A stretch of DNA of 64,000 nucleotides from Coralloluteibacterium thermophilum (GTDB lineage: Bacteria > Pseudomonadota > Gammaproteobacteria > Xanthomonadales > Xanthomonadaceae), in the NCBI RefSeq assembly GCF_042654365.1, contig NZ_JBHSGG010000023.1, forward strand, positions 1 through 64,000. The letters run 5' to 3'. Below the pieces are notes generated by a model. The model saw nothing but the letters and a program-made list of their open reading frames with translations, ran no database searches and was not told the origin of the DNA. Shown here piece by piece: positions 41,377 through 50,522 of the stretch. Position 1 is the first letter of the stretch, and the number at the start of each line of letters is the position of its first letter. The position numbers were made by a program, and so were the translations under genes.

Positions 41377-43041
41377 ATGATCCGGCCGCGCGCCGAGCAG
41401 GCATGGACGCTGGCCGCCGCGCTCGTCGCGGCGGCCGTGTGCCTGCCGCTGCTCGCGCTGGCGTGGGCGGCGGCGCAGGGCAGCGATGGCCTGTGGTCGC
41501 ACGTCGTGCAGCACGTGTTGCCGCAGGCCACGCGCAACACCCTGCTGCTGCTGGGCGGCGTCGGCGTGCTGGTGATCGCCCTCGGCACCGGCAGCGCCTG
41601 GCTGGTCACGGCCTACGCCTTCCCCGGCCGCCGCGTGCTGGCATGGGCGCTGCTGCTGCCGCTGGCGGTGCCGACCTACATCGTCGCCTTCGCCTATCTC
41701 GACCTGCTGCACCCGCTGGGACCGATCCAGAGCGCCCTGCGCGACCTCCTGGGCATCGCCAGTCCCCGCGACTTCCGGCTCCCCGACGTGCGCTCCCTGC
41801 CCGGGGCGATCCTGCTGCTGGGCTTCGTGCTCTACCCCTACGTCTACCTCGCCACCCGGGCGATGTTCATGACCCAGGCCGCGGGCCTGCTGGAGGCGGG
41901 GCGTTCGCTCGGCGCGGGGCGCGCGGCGCTGTTCTTCCGCGTGGCGCTGCCGCTCGCGCGGCCGGCGATCGCGGTCGGCACCGCGCTGGCATTGCTGGAG
42001 ACCCTCAACGACATCGGCGCCTCCGAGTTCCTCGGCGTGCGCACCCTCACCGTGACCGTGTACACCACCTGGGTCACCCGCGGCGATCTCGCCGGCGCCG
42101 CGCAGATCGCCCTGGCGATGCTGGTGGTGGCGGTCGCGCTGATCGCGCTCGAGCGTCACGGCCGGCGCCGCCAGCGCTACGCCGCGACCCAGCGGCCGCG
42201 GCCGATGCAGCCGCAGCGCCTGGGGCCGCTGGGCAGCGCCTGTGCGCTGGCGCTGGGCGCGATCCCGGTGGTGCTGGGCTTCGTGCTGCCGGCCGCCTAC
42301 CTGGCCCACGAGAGCTGGAAGCGCGTGTCGCTCTACGGTGGCGTCAGCGACCAGCTCGTGGCGAGCGCCTGGAACACCGTGACCCTGGCGCTGGTCGCCA
42401 CCGTGGCGACCCTGGCCCTGGGCCTGCTGGTGGCCTGGGCCCTGCGCCTGGCCCAGTTGCGGCGGCGTACGCGATCCTCGGCGCCGCTGCGGCTGGCGGC
42501 GCTCGGCTACGCCGTGCCGGGCACGGTGCTGGCGATCGGCCTGCTGGTGCCGCTGGGCTGGTTCGACGCCGCCGTCGGCGCGGTGCTGGAGCAGGCCTTC
42601 GGCATCGCGCCGCGCATGCTGCTGATGGGCTCCATGGCGGCCCTTGTGATCGCCTACACGATGCGCTTCCTGGCGATCTCGCTGGGCGGGGTCGAGGCCG
42701 GACTCGCGCGCATCTCCCCGTCTCTGGACCAGGCCGCGCGCAGCCTCGGCAGCGGCGCGGCCGGCGCGCTGTGGCGCGTGCACCTGCCCCTGCTCGCGCC
42801 GGCCCTGGCCGCGGCGGCCCTGCTGGTCTTCGTGGACGTGATGAAGGAGTTGCCGGCGACCCTGCTGCTGCGGCCCCTGAACGTCGAGACCCTGGCCACC
42901 TGGCTGTACGCCGAGGCCGCGCGCGGCACCTACGAGGAGGGCGCGGTCGCGGCCCTGCTGATCGTCGCGGTGGGCCTGCTTCCCGTCATCCTGCTGGCGC
43001 GCGTCGGCGCGCGCTTCGGCACCGCGAGACCGACCCCATGA
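41377..43041 (+). CDS. fbpB: Fe(3+) ABC transporter permease (fused two-domain)
   Basis: A 554-residue membrane protein with two permease domains in one chain, typical of FbpB/SfuB. Permease loops are seen as EAGRSLGAGRAALFFRVALP in the first half and DQAARSLGSGAAGALWRVHL in the second. About twelve hydrophobic segments are present. It forms the inner-membrane channel for ferric iron, powered by the ATPase downstream. The start is 76 bp after the binding protein; the stop overlaps the ATPase start (ATGA). Confidence 0.94.
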   Translation: MIRPRAEQAWTLAAALVAAAVCLPLLALAWAAAQGSDGLWSHVVQHVLPQATRNTLLLLGGVGVLVIALGTGSAWLVTAYAFPGRRVLAWALLLPLAVPTYIVAFAYLDLLHPLGPIQSALRDLLGIASPRDFRLPDVRSLPGAILLLGFVLYPYVYLATRAMFMTQAAGLLEAGRSLGAGRAALFFRVALPLARPAIAVGTALALLETLNDIGASEFLGVRTLTVTVYTTWVTRGDLAGAAQIALAMLVVAVALIALERHGRRRQRYAATQRPRPMQPQRLGPLGSACALALGAIPVVLGFVLPAAYLAHESWKRVSLYGGVSDQLVASAWNTVTLALVATVATLALGLLVAWALRLAQLRRRTRSSAPLRLAALGYAVPGTVLAIGLLVPLGWFDAAVGAVLEQAFGIAPRMLLMGSMAALVIAYTMRFLAISLGGVEAGLARISPSLDQAARSLGSGAAGALWRVHLPLLAPALAAAALLVFVDVMKELPATLLLRPLNVETLATWLYAEAARGTYEEGAVAALLIVAVGLLPVILLARVGARFGTARPTP

Positions 43042-44045
43042 CCCTCTCCATGCTCGAGATCGACCGACTGCAGGTGGGCTACCCCGCCCCGGGCGGGCAG
43101 CGCCTCGTCGTGGATGCGCTGTCGCTGTCGCTCGCCCCCGGCGAGATCGGCGCACTGCTCGGCGCGTCCGGCTGCGGCAAGACCACGGTGCTGCGTGCGG
43201 TCGCCGGCTTCGAGCCGGCGCAGGCGGGGCGCATCGTGCTGGGCGGCCGCGTGCTGGCCGAGACCGGCACCGGCCTGCCGCCGGAGGCGCGGCAGGTGGG
43301 CATGATGTTCCAGGACTATGCGCTCTTCCCGCACCTCACCGTCGGCGGCAACGTCGCCTTCGGCCTGCGCGGGCGGCCGCGGGCCGAGCGCAGGCGCCGG
43401 GTCGCCGAGATGCTGGAGCTGGTCGGGCTCGCGGACGCGATGGACGCCTACCCGCACGAACTCTCCGGCGGCCAGCAGCAGCGTGCCGCGCTGGCCCGCG
43501 CGCTGGCGCCGGAGCCGCGCCTGCTGCTGCTGGACGAACCCTTCTCCAACCTCGATGCCGGCACCCGCGAACAGCTCGCGGGCGAGCTGCGCAACCTGCT
43601 CAAGCGCACCGGGACCACGGTGCTGATGGTCACCCACGACCAGGCCGAGGCCTTCGCCATGGCCGACCGCATCGGCGTGATGGACGGCGGCCGGATCCTG
43701 CAGTGGGCGGACGCGCGCACGCTCTACCAGAGCCCGGCGGACCGCACCGTGGCCGCCTTCGTGGGGCGGGGCAGCGTGCTGCGCGGAGCCAGCGTGGGCA
43801 TGCCGGGCGAGGAGTGGGTCCTGCTCCGGCCGGACACGCTGGTGCCCGATCCCGCCGGTCCGCTGCAGGCGACGGTGGAGGGGGTCGTATTCCGGGGCCC
43901 CCACTGGGCGTGCACGGTGCGGCTGGAGAGCGGCGAGGTGCTGCTCGTCGATCTGCCGGACGCCGCGGTTCCGGCGTCCGGGAGCGTGCTGCGCCTGCGG
44001 TACGCCGCGGAGCCTCAGCGCGGCGGCACCGCCGCGACGACCTGA
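43038..44045 (+). CDS. fbpC: Fe(3+) ABC transporter ATP-binding protein
   Basis: A 335-residue ATPase with Walker A GASGCGKTT, Q-loop MMFQDYALFPHLTV, signature LSGGQQQRAALARAL, Walker B LLLLDEPFSNLDA and H-loop MVTHDQAEAFAMADRI. A C-terminal TOBE-like regulatory domain (~240-335) follows, as in FbpC/PotA-type importers. It energises the ferric permease. Its 3' end overlaps the convergent lipoprotein gene by 31 bp, so no terminator separates them. Confidence 0.95.
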   Translation: MTLSMLEIDRLQVGYPAPGGQRLVVDALSLSLAPGEIGALLGASGCGKTTVLRAVAGFEPAQAGRIVLGGRVLAETGTGLPPEARQVGMMFQDYALFPHLTVGGNVAFGLRGRPRAERRRRVAEMLELVGLADAMDAYPHELSGGQQQRAALARALAPEPRLLLLDEPFSNLDAGTREQLAGELRNLLKRTGTTVLMVTHDQAEAFAMADRIGVMDGGRILQWADARTLYQSPADRTVAAFVGRGSVLRGASVGMPGEEWVLLRPDTLVPDPAGPLQATVEGVVFRGPHWACTVRLESGEVLLVDLPDAAVPASGSVLRLRYAAEPQRGGTAATT

Positions 44046-44500
44046 CCCGCCCATCCGACCACTTCGATCTGGTCGGCGCCCGAGACCAGCACGTGGGTCT
44101 GGTAGTAGTACTTGCCCGTCGGGCGGCCTTCGCCGTCGAAGAACCAGATGGTGATGCGCCGGGCTTCGCCGGTGACGCGGAGCCGCTTGCCGAGGAGGGC
44201 CGTCTTCGGATCCGCGCCGAGACGTGCCTCCAGTTCCTGCGTGATGCCCGGCGGGAGCGCGAGGGTGAGGTTGCGCTGGTCGCGGTAGTCGTGCTCGGTG
44301 TTCAGGTAGGTGTTGCCGCCCTGGCTGCCCGCTGCCTGGATCCGCATGTCGAAGGTGCCCGGGACGCCGCCCGGCGCCGCTGCGGCGGCGAGCTGGATCG
44401 CATCGTACGGCGTGATGTCGCCGCTGGTGTCCCGTACCGGGGAGGTCGAGCTGCAGCCGGCGAGTGCGAACAGTGCGACGGCGAACAGGAAGGGTTTCAT
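44015..44500 (-). CDS. Hypothetical lipoprotein
   Basis: A 161-residue protein from ATG 44500. The signal MKPFLFAVALFALAGCSSTS has a perfect lipobox. The mature part (DITPYDAIQLAAAAAPGGVP, LALPPGITQELEARLGADPK, VTGEARRITIWFFDGEGRPT, YYYQTHVLVSGADQIEVVGW) looks like a small beta-rich secreted domain; I do not recognise the family. It points away from tgt and converges on fbpC with a 31-bp coding overlap. Confidence 0.8.
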   Translation of the reverse strand: MKPFLFAVALFALAGCSSTSPVRDTSGDITPYDAIQLAAAAAPGGVPGTFDMRIQAAGSQGGNTYLNTEHDYRDQRNLTLALPPGITQELEARLGADPKTALLGKRLRVTGEARRITIWFFDGEGRPTGKYYYQTHVLVSGADQIEVVGWAGQVVAAVPPR

Positions 44501-44630
44501 CGGGTGCGGTCCTTGCGTTGCGGGCGATGTCGGCCGCGGAGACTGGCGTGGGCTCCCCGACTGCCGCCACCGCGCCGGCCGCTGGCCGAAAACCTGCGAC
44601 AATGGCGGGCTTTCCGCACGCCGTGCCGCC

Positions 44631-45749
44631 ATGTCCCGACTCCAGTTCCAGCTCCATCGCACCGACGGCGCGGCGCGCCGGGGGCGCATGACCTTCCCCC
44701 GCGGGACGGTGGAGACGCCGGCCTTCATGCCGGTGGGCACCTACGGTTCGGTCAAGGGCATGTTCCCGCGCGACCTGCGCGGGATCGGCGCCGAGATGAT
44801 CCTCGGCAACACCTTCCACCTCTATCTGCGGCCGGGGCTCGAGGTCATCGAGGCGCACGGCGGGCTGCACGGCTTCAACCGCTGGGACGGCCCGATCCTG
44901 ACCGACTCCGGCGGATTCCAGGTGTTCTCGCTGGCGCACAAGCGCAAGATCACCGAGGCCGGCGTGCACTTCGCCTCGCCGACCGACGGCGCCCGGGTCT
45001 TCCTCGGTCCCGAGGAGAGCATGCACATCCAGAAGGTGCTCGATTCGGACGTGGTGATGATCTTCGACGAGTGCACGCCGTACCCGGCCACCGAGGAGGT
45101 CGCGCGGCGCTCGATGGAGCTGTCGCTGCGCTGGGCGGAACGTTCGAAGCGCGCGCACGAGGGCAACGACGCGGCCCTGTTCGGCATCGTACAGGGCGGG
45201 GTGTATCCGGCCCTGCGCACGCGCTCGGCGACGGGGCTGCTGGACCTGGGCTTCGACGGCTACGCGGTCGGCGGGCTCGCCGTCGGCGAGCCGGAGGCCG
45301 AGCGCAACGCGATGCTCGAACACACCTGCCCGCAACTGCCGGCGGACCGGCCGCGCTACCTGATGGGGGTGGGGCGGCCGGAGGACATCGTCGAGGCGGT
45401 GGCGCGCGGCATCGACATGTTCGACTGCGTGATGCCCACCCGCAACGCGCGCAACGGCCACTACTTCACCCGTTTCGGCACGGTCCGCATCCGCAACCAG
45501 CGCTACGAGCACGACACCCGCCCGATCGACCCGGAATGCGGCTGCCACGCCTGCGCGTCCGGCTTCAGCCGCGCCTATCTGCGCCACCTCGACAAGTGCG
45601 GCGAGATGCTCGGGCCGATGCTGGCCACGGTGCACAACCTGTACTACTACCAGGAACTGATGCGGGGCATCCGGGCGGCCATCGAGGCCGGCGAGTTCGA
45701 GGCGTTCCGGGCCCGCTTCCACGCCGAGCGGGCCGGCGCGCACGCCTGA
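44631..45749 (+). CDS. tgt: Queuine tRNA-ribosyltransferase Tgt
   Basis: A 372-residue protein from ATG 44631. Conserved blocks: MPVGTYGSVKGMFPRDLRGI, LGNTFHLYLRPG, LTDSGGFQVFSLA, FGIVQGGVYPALR, VGGLAVGEP, DMFDCVMPTRNARNG, and the zinc site CGCHACASGFSRAYLRHLDK. It exchanges G34 for preQ1 in tRNAs, acting before QueA. It is followed by yajC, secD and secF in the conserved order. Confidence 0.97.
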   Translation: MSRLQFQLHRTDGAARRGRMTFPRGTVETPAFMPVGTYGSVKGMFPRDLRGIGAEMILGNTFHLYLRPGLEVIEAHGGLHGFNRWDGPILTDSGGFQVFSLAHKRKITEAGVHFASPTDGARVFLGPEESMHIQKVLDSDVVMIFDECTPYPATEEVARRSMELSLRWAERSKRAHEGNDAALFGIVQGGVYPALRTRSATGLLDLGFDGYAVGGLAVGEPEAERNAMLEHTCPQLPADRPRYLMGVGRPEDIVEAVARGIDMFDCVMPTRNARNGHYFTRFGTVRIRNQRYEHDTRPIDPECGCHACASGFSRAYLRHLDKCGEMLGPMLATVHNLYYYQELMRGIRAAIEAGEFEAFRARFHAERAGAHA

Positions 45750-45850
45750 GCGGAGGGCGGGCCATGCGCGCCGTCCGGGGAACTCTGCGTCCCTTCCGGG
45801 CGTCTGGCATACTTGCCGGCCTTTGACGCCCGTTTCACGGAACTGTGCAA

Positions 45851-46192
45851 ATGAACCTGCTCGACCTCCTCGTTTCTCCCGCCATGGCCCAGGCCGCGCC
45901 GGCCGGCCAGCCGCCGAGCATGATGCCGACCTTCATCATGCTCGGCCTGTTCTTCGTGCTGATGTGGTTCATGATGATCCGCCCGCAGATGAAGCGGCAG
46001 AAGGAACATCGCGCCATGCTCGAGAAGCTCCAGAAGGGCGACGAGGTGGTGACGACCGGCGGCATCGCCGGCCGCGTCGACAACATCGGCGAGAACTTCA
46101 TCAGCGTCGAGGTGGCGGACGGCGTGCGCATCAAGATGCAGCGCGGCGCCATCTCCACCGTTCTGCCCAAGGGCACCCTCAAGAGCGCCTGA
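45851..46192 (+). CDS. yajC: Preprotein translocase subunit YajC
   Basis: A 113-residue protein with one transmembrane helix (TFIMLGLFFVLMWFMMIRPQ) followed by the family motif MKRQKEHRAMLEKLQKGDEV and VTTGGIAGRVDNIGENFISV. It is an accessory subunit of the Sec holo-translocon with SecD and SecF. It starts about 100 bp after tgt. Confidence 0.97.
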   Translation: MNLLDLLVSPAMAQAAPAGQPPSMMPTFIMLGLFFVLMWFMMIRPQMKRQKEHRAMLEKLQKGDEVVTTGGIAGRVDNIGENFISVEVADGVRIKMQRGAISTVLPKGTLKSA

Positions 46193-46282
46193 GCGCTCCC
46201 GACGGGACTTGATGCCGGCCACGGCCGGCCCCACTGACGCCACTGCCGGCCCGGCATCCGGGTCGCGGGGGATGGAACGTAC

Positions 46283-48148
46283 ATGCTCGAGTTTGCCCGC
46301 TGGCGTTACGCGCTGGTCGCGATCGTGATCGTGATCAGCGTGATCTACGCGATCCCGAACCTGTTCCCGCAGGATCCTGCGGTGCAGATCACCGCCAACC
46401 GTACCGGGACGCTGGACGCCGCACTCGGCGAGCGCGTCCGCGGCCTGCTCGACGACGCCGGCCTGCCCTACAAGTCGGTGGCCATCGAGAACGACGCGCT
46501 GCTGGTGCGGCTGCCCGATCTCGAGAGCCAGACCCGCGCGGTCGGCGTGGTGCGCGACCAGCTCGGCACCGACTACACCGTCGCCCTCAACCTCGCCAAC
46601 ACCGTTCCCGACTGGCTCACCGCCATCGGCGCGCGGCCGATGCCGCTGGGCCTCGACCTGCAGGGCGGCGTGCAGTTCCTGATGGAGGTGGACCAGCAGG
46701 CCGGCCTCGAGCGCCAGCAGGAGGCCTTCGCCGGCAACGTCCGCGCGGTGCTGCGCGAGTCGGGCATCCCGGTGCGCTCGGTCGCCCATACCAACAGCGC
46801 GATCACCGCGCGGTTCGAGGACGGGGCGACGCGCGACCGCGCCCGCAGCGCGATCCAGTCCGAGATTCCGCAGCTCCAGCTGACCAACAGCGGCGACGCC
46901 GACCTGACGGCGGTCATCCGGCCGGAGGAGCTGCAGGCCATCCTCAACGGCGCGGTCGAGCAGAACATCGCCACCCTCGGCAACCGCATCAACGAGCTCG
47001 GCGTGGCCGAGCCGCTGATCCAGCGCCAGGGCGCCAACCGCATCGTCGTGCAGCTGCCGGGCGTGCAGGACACCGCCGCCGCCAAGCGCATCCTCGGTGC
47101 GACCGCCACCCTCGAATACCGCGCCCAGGTCGACGGCGACGCCTTCGCCGCCGCCTCGGGCGGCCGCGTGCCGCCGGATGCGCGCCTGTACTACATGCGC
47201 TCGGAGACGGGCGGGCAGGGCGCGCCGGTGCTGCTGTCGCGTCGCGTGATCGCCTCCGGCGACCAGCTGATGAGCGCGACCTCGGGCATCGACCCGCAGA
47301 GCGGTACGCCGATGGTCTCGGTCCGCCTGGATTCGGTCGGCGGCGCATCGATGGCGAACTTCACCCGCGACAACATCGGCCGCGGCATGGGCGTGGTGCT
47401 GATCGAGCGCATCCCCGAGGTCACCATCGGCGAGAACGGCGAGGAGGTGCGCAGCACGCGCGTGGTCGAGCAGGTCATCAGCCTCGCCACCATCCGCGGG
47501 CAGTTCGGTCGCAACTTCCAGACCACCGGCCTGAGCAGTCCGCAGGAGGCCGCCGAGGTGGCGCTGCTGCTGCGCGCAGGCTCGCTGGCCGCGCCGGTGG
47601 ACATCGTCCAGGAGCGGGTGATCGGCCCGTCGCTGGGCAAGGAGAACATCGAGTCGGGCGCGCGCGCGCTGCTGTACGGCTTCGTCGCGCTCTGCATCCT
47701 GATGATCGTCTACTACCGCGTGTTCGGCCTGATCTCGGTCACGGCGCTGCTGATCAACCTGCTGCTGCTCGCCGCGGCGCTGTCGATCATGGGCGCGACG
47801 CTGACGATGCCGGGCATCGCGGGCATGGTGCTGACCCTCGGCATGGCGATCGACGGCAACGTGCTCATCTGCGAACGCATCCGCGACGAGGTCCGCAACG
47901 GCAATACGCCCGCCAACAGCATCCGTGCCGGCTACGAACGGGCCTGGTCGGTGATCTTCGACTCCAACGTCACCAAGCTGATCTCGGCCATCGCGCTCAT
48001 CGCGCTGGCGGTCGGCCCGGTGCGGGGCTTCGCCGTGGTGCTCATCATCGGCACCCTGACCTCGGTGTTCACCTCGGTCACGGTCAGCCGCGCGATCGCC
48101 ACCCTTCTCTTCGGCCACGGGCGCAAGCTCAAGTCGGTCCCGGTCTGA
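46283..48148 (+). CDS. secD: Protein translocase subunit SecD
   Basis: A 621-residue membrane protein. The first helix (ALVAIVIVISVIYAIPNLFP) is followed by a large periplasmic P1 domain (PLGLDLQGGVQFLMEVD, then the second half with NRINELGVAEPLIQRQGANR) and a C-terminal bundle with GMVLTLGMAIDGNVLICERI, the conserved SecD transmembrane 4 region. It uses the proton gradient to complete protein export with SecF. Confidence 0.97.
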   Translation: MLEFARWRYALVAIVIVISVIYAIPNLFPQDPAVQITANRTGTLDAALGERVRGLLDDAGLPYKSVAIENDALLVRLPDLESQTRAVGVVRDQLGTDYTVALNLANTVPDWLTAIGARPMPLGLDLQGGVQFLMEVDQQAGLERQQEAFAGNVRAVLRESGIPVRSVAHTNSAITARFEDGATRDRARSAIQSEIPQLQLTNSGDADLTAVIRPEELQAILNGAVEQNIATLGNRINELGVAEPLIQRQGANRIVVQLPGVQDTAAAKRILGATATLEYRAQVDGDAFAAASGGRVPPDARLYYMRSETGGQGAPVLLSRRVIASGDQLMSATSGIDPQSGTPMVSVRLDSVGGASMANFTRDNIGRGMGVVLIERIPEVTIGENGEEVRSTRVVEQVISLATIRGQFGRNFQTTGLSSPQEAAEVALLLRAGSLAAPVDIVQERVIGPSLGKENIESGARALLYGFVALCILMIVYYRVFGLISVTALLINLLLLAAALSIMGATLTMPGIAGMVLTLGMAIDGNVLICERIRDEVRNGNTPANSIRAGYERAWSVIFDSNVTKLISAIALIALAVGPVRGFAVVLIIGTLTSVFTSVTVSRAIATLLFGHGRKLKSVPV

Positions 48149-48167
48149 CGCAGCTAGAGCCTGATCC

Positions 48168-49196
48168 ATGGAATTCTTCAATCCGAACAGCAACGTCGAC
48201 TTCATGCGGATCCGCAGGGTGTCGGTCGTCGTCGCCCTGTTCCTCGTCATCGGCTCGATCGTCACGCTCGCGACCAAGGGCCTGAACTTCGCCCTCGACT
48301 TCACCGGCGGCACGCTGGTGGAGGTCGAGTTCGACCGCCCGGTGAGCCAGTCCCAGGTGCAGGAGGCGCTGAGCGCCGCCGGCCTGGAGGGCGCGATGGT
48401 GCAGGGCTTCGACGTGTCGAGCTACGCCATCCGACTGCCTCCCAGCGAAGGCGGCTCCACGCAGGCCGAGACCGATGCCGCCGCGGCGGCCGCCGAGAGC
48501 GCGGCCGCGGAGACCGGCGTGCCGGTGGCACCGGGCGGCGAACTGGACGCGCGCAACGCCGCGGTGGCGGCTCGCGTGGTCGAGGCGCTGGCCGCGACCG
48601 GCGCCGAGGTCACCGTGCTCGGCGGCGGCTTCGTCGGCCCGCAGGTCGGCCAGGAACTGGCGACCAACGGCCTGATCGCGGTGCTCGTGGTGATCACCGG
48701 CATCGTCATCTACATCGCGATGCGCTTCGAGTGGAAGTTCGGTATCGCCACCGTCGTCGGCGAGATCCACGACGTCGTGGTGACCCTGGGCATCTTCGCG
48801 CTCACCGGGCGCGACTTCGACCTCGTGGTGCTGGCCGCGGTGCTGGCGGTCGACGGCTATTCGGTCAACGACAAGATCGTGGTGTTCGACCGCGTGCGCG
48901 AACTGTTCCGCAACACCACCAAGCTCTCGCCGGCGGAAGTGGTGAACCGTGCGATCAACAGCACGCTGTCGCGCACCATCATGACCGCGGTGACCACGCT
49001 GCTCACGGTGGTCTCGCTGTACGTCTTCGGCGGGCCGACCCTGCAGGGCTTCGCCCTGGTGATCATCATCGGCATCATCGTCGGCACGCTGTCGACCATC
49101 TTCCTCTCGGCGCCGCTGCTGCTGCGCCTGGGCGTGGCCAAGCAGGACCTCCTGCCCAAGGCCCGCGACGAGGCGGAGCTGGCGCGCCGGCCGTAA
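48168..49196 (+). CDS. secF: Protein translocase subunit SecF, with Ala-rich periplasmic insertion
   Basis: A 342-residue protein with six transmembrane helices. LNFALDFTGGTLVEVEFDRP and DGYSVNDKIVVFDRVRELFR are SecF signatures. In the periplasmic domain, after the family segment YAIRLPPSEG, there is an insertion of about 30 residues rich in Ala, Glu and Thr (TDAAAAAAESAAAETGVPVA) before VVEALAATGAEVTVLGGGFV. SecF from well-known species lacks it. A strong terminator follows. Confidence 0.95.
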   Translation: MEFFNPNSNVDFMRIRRVSVVVALFLVIGSIVTLATKGLNFALDFTGGTLVEVEFDRPVSQSQVQEALSAAGLEGAMVQGFDVSSYAIRLPPSEGGSTQAETDAAAAAAESAAAETGVPVAPGGELDARNAAVAARVVEALAATGAEVTVLGGGFVGPQVGQELATNGLIAVLVVITGIVIYIAMRFEWKFGIATVVGEIHDVVVTLGIFALTGRDFDLVVLAAVLAVDGYSVNDKIVVFDRVRELFRNTTKLSPAEVVNRAINSTLSRTIMTAVTTLLTVVSLYVFGGPTLQGFALVIIIGIIVGTLSTIFLSAPLLLRLGVAKQDLLPKARDEAELARRP

Positions 49197-49220
49197 CCGC
49201 CGGCCCGCGCGTTCGACCGG

Positions 49221-49255
49221 GAAAGCCGCGGCCTGCGCCGCGGCTTTCTTCGTTT
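49221..49255 (+). terminator. Rho-independent terminator of the tgt-yajC-secD-secF unit
   Basis: A perfect 12-bp stem GAAAGCCGCGGC / GCCGCGGCTTTC with a CTGC loop, then TTCGTTTCC; 25 bp after secF. Confidence 0.9.
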
Positions 49256-49324
49256 CCGGGGGACGTAGGCGCCGCGGCCGCGCCGGCGCTATCGTTGGGG
49301 CGGCTTTCCCCGACGGGTTTCCGC

Positions 49325-50260
49325 ATGGGCCACGACCACGATCACGGGCTGGGCGACATCCGCTACGAGCGCCTGCTGTGGTGGGCATTCGGCCTCACCG
49401 TCGCCCTCCTGGTGGCGGAGGTGATCGGCGGGATCGTGACCGGCAGCCTGGCCCTGCTCTCGGATGCCGCGCACATGGGCACCGACGCCTTCGGGCTGCT
49501 CATCGCGCTGACCGCCGTGCGGCTGGCGCGGCGCCCTCCGGACGCCAGGCGCACCTACGGATACGTCCGCCTCGAAGCCCTCGGCGCGCTCGCGAACGGC
49601 GCGCTCCTGTTCCTGGTCGCCGCCTGGATCCTGTTCGAGGCATGGCGGCGCTTCCGCGATCCCGCGCCGGTCGCGTCGGTGGGCATGGCGGCGGTGGCCG
49701 CGGCGGGACTGGCCGTGAACCTCATCGCCATGCGCCTGCTCAGGGCCGGCAGCGGCGAGAACCTCAACATGCGCGGCGCCTACCTGGAGGTCTGGGCCGA
49801 CACCCTGGGGTCGGTGGGCGTGCTGCTCGCCGCGGGCGCGATCCACGTGACCGGCTGGACCGTCATCGACCCACTGGTGGCGGCCGCCATCGGCCTGTGG
49901 GTCCTGCCGCGCACGTCGGTGCTGGTCCGGGAGGCCGTGCACGTGTTGCTGGAGGGCGCGCCGCGGGACATCGACGTGCCCGCGGTACGTGCGCGGATGC
50001 TGGCGATGCCCGGCGTCGCCGGCGTGCACGACCTGCACGTGTGGTCGCTCGGCAGCCGCGCCCCTGCGCTCACCGCACACGTGGTGATGGAGGAGGGATG
50101 GAACGACCACGACGCCCTGCGCGTGGCGCTGGCCGGGTGCCTGGAGCGCGACTTCCACATCCATCACGTCACGCTGCAACTGGAGAGCGCCCACTGCGCA
50201 CCCGCCCACGGCCATGCGCACGAGCCGGGGCACGGGCATCCGCCGGCGGTGCATGAGTGA
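49325..50260 (+). CDS. Cation diffusion facilitator (CzcD/ZitB-like) metal efflux protein
   Basis: A 311-residue protein. The His-rich N-terminus (MGHDHDHGLGD) and C-terminus (CAPAHGHAHEPGHGHPPAVHE) flank six membrane helices. The two metal-site pairs are in SDAAHMGTDAFGL (TM2) and GAYLEVWADTLGSVGVL (TM5), an HD-HD arrangement typical of zinc exporters. The C-terminal domain has GVHDLHVWSLGSRAPALTAH. It exchanges protons for Zn(2+) or related metals. It has its own promoter region after the secF terminator. Confidence 0.93.
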   Translation: MGHDHDHGLGDIRYERLLWWAFGLTVALLVAEVIGGIVTGSLALLSDAAHMGTDAFGLLIALTAVRLARRPPDARRTYGYVRLEALGALANGALLFLVAAWILFEAWRRFRDPAPVASVGMAAVAAAGLAVNLIAMRLLRAGSGENLNMRGAYLEVWADTLGSVGVLLAAGAIHVTGWTVIDPLVAAAIGLWVLPRTSVLVREAVHVLLEGAPRDIDVPAVRARMLAMPGVAGVHDLHVWSLGSRAPALTAHVVMEEGWNDHDALRVALAGCLERDFHIHHVTLQLESAHCAPAHGHAHEPGHGHPPAVHE

Positions 50261-50280
50261 GTGGGCTGGGAACGGGCTTA

Positions 50281-50512
50281 GGGATTAGGGCTCAGGGCGC
50301 GGGGCGTGGGGCTCAGGGCCATGCCGGTGAGTCGCCACCTCGCAGCTGAAAGCCGCTCCCGCGAGGCGCGAACGACGCTGCCCTAAGGCAGCCTTGCCAA
50401 GCCCCAAGCCCCAAGCCCCAAGCCCCAAGGCCCAAGGCCCAAGGCCCAAGGCCCAAGGCCCAAGGCCCAAGCCCCAAGCCCCGAGCCCCAAGCCCCAAGC
50501 CCCAAGCCCAGC
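50281..50512. repeat. Heptanucleotide array with G-rich and C-rich halves
   Basis: A short G-rich part (ATTAGGGCTCAGGGCGCGGGG, 50281-50322) is separated by a 75-bp spacer with a GCTGCC-CTAA-GGCAGC hairpin from a C-rich part made of (CCAAGCC)n, (AAGGCCC)n and back to (CCAAGCC)n, 50399-50512. Period seven. It fills the 262-bp gap between the metal exporter and suhB. Same organisation as 39885-40170. Confidence 0.85.
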
Positions 50513-50522
50513 CCGTCCAGAG

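Noticed and set aside
45775..45850. Riboswitch before yajC (preQ1 suspected because of tgt)
   Set aside because: No preQ1 aptamer-like pseudoknot or A-rich tail is visible in this short GC-rich stretch.
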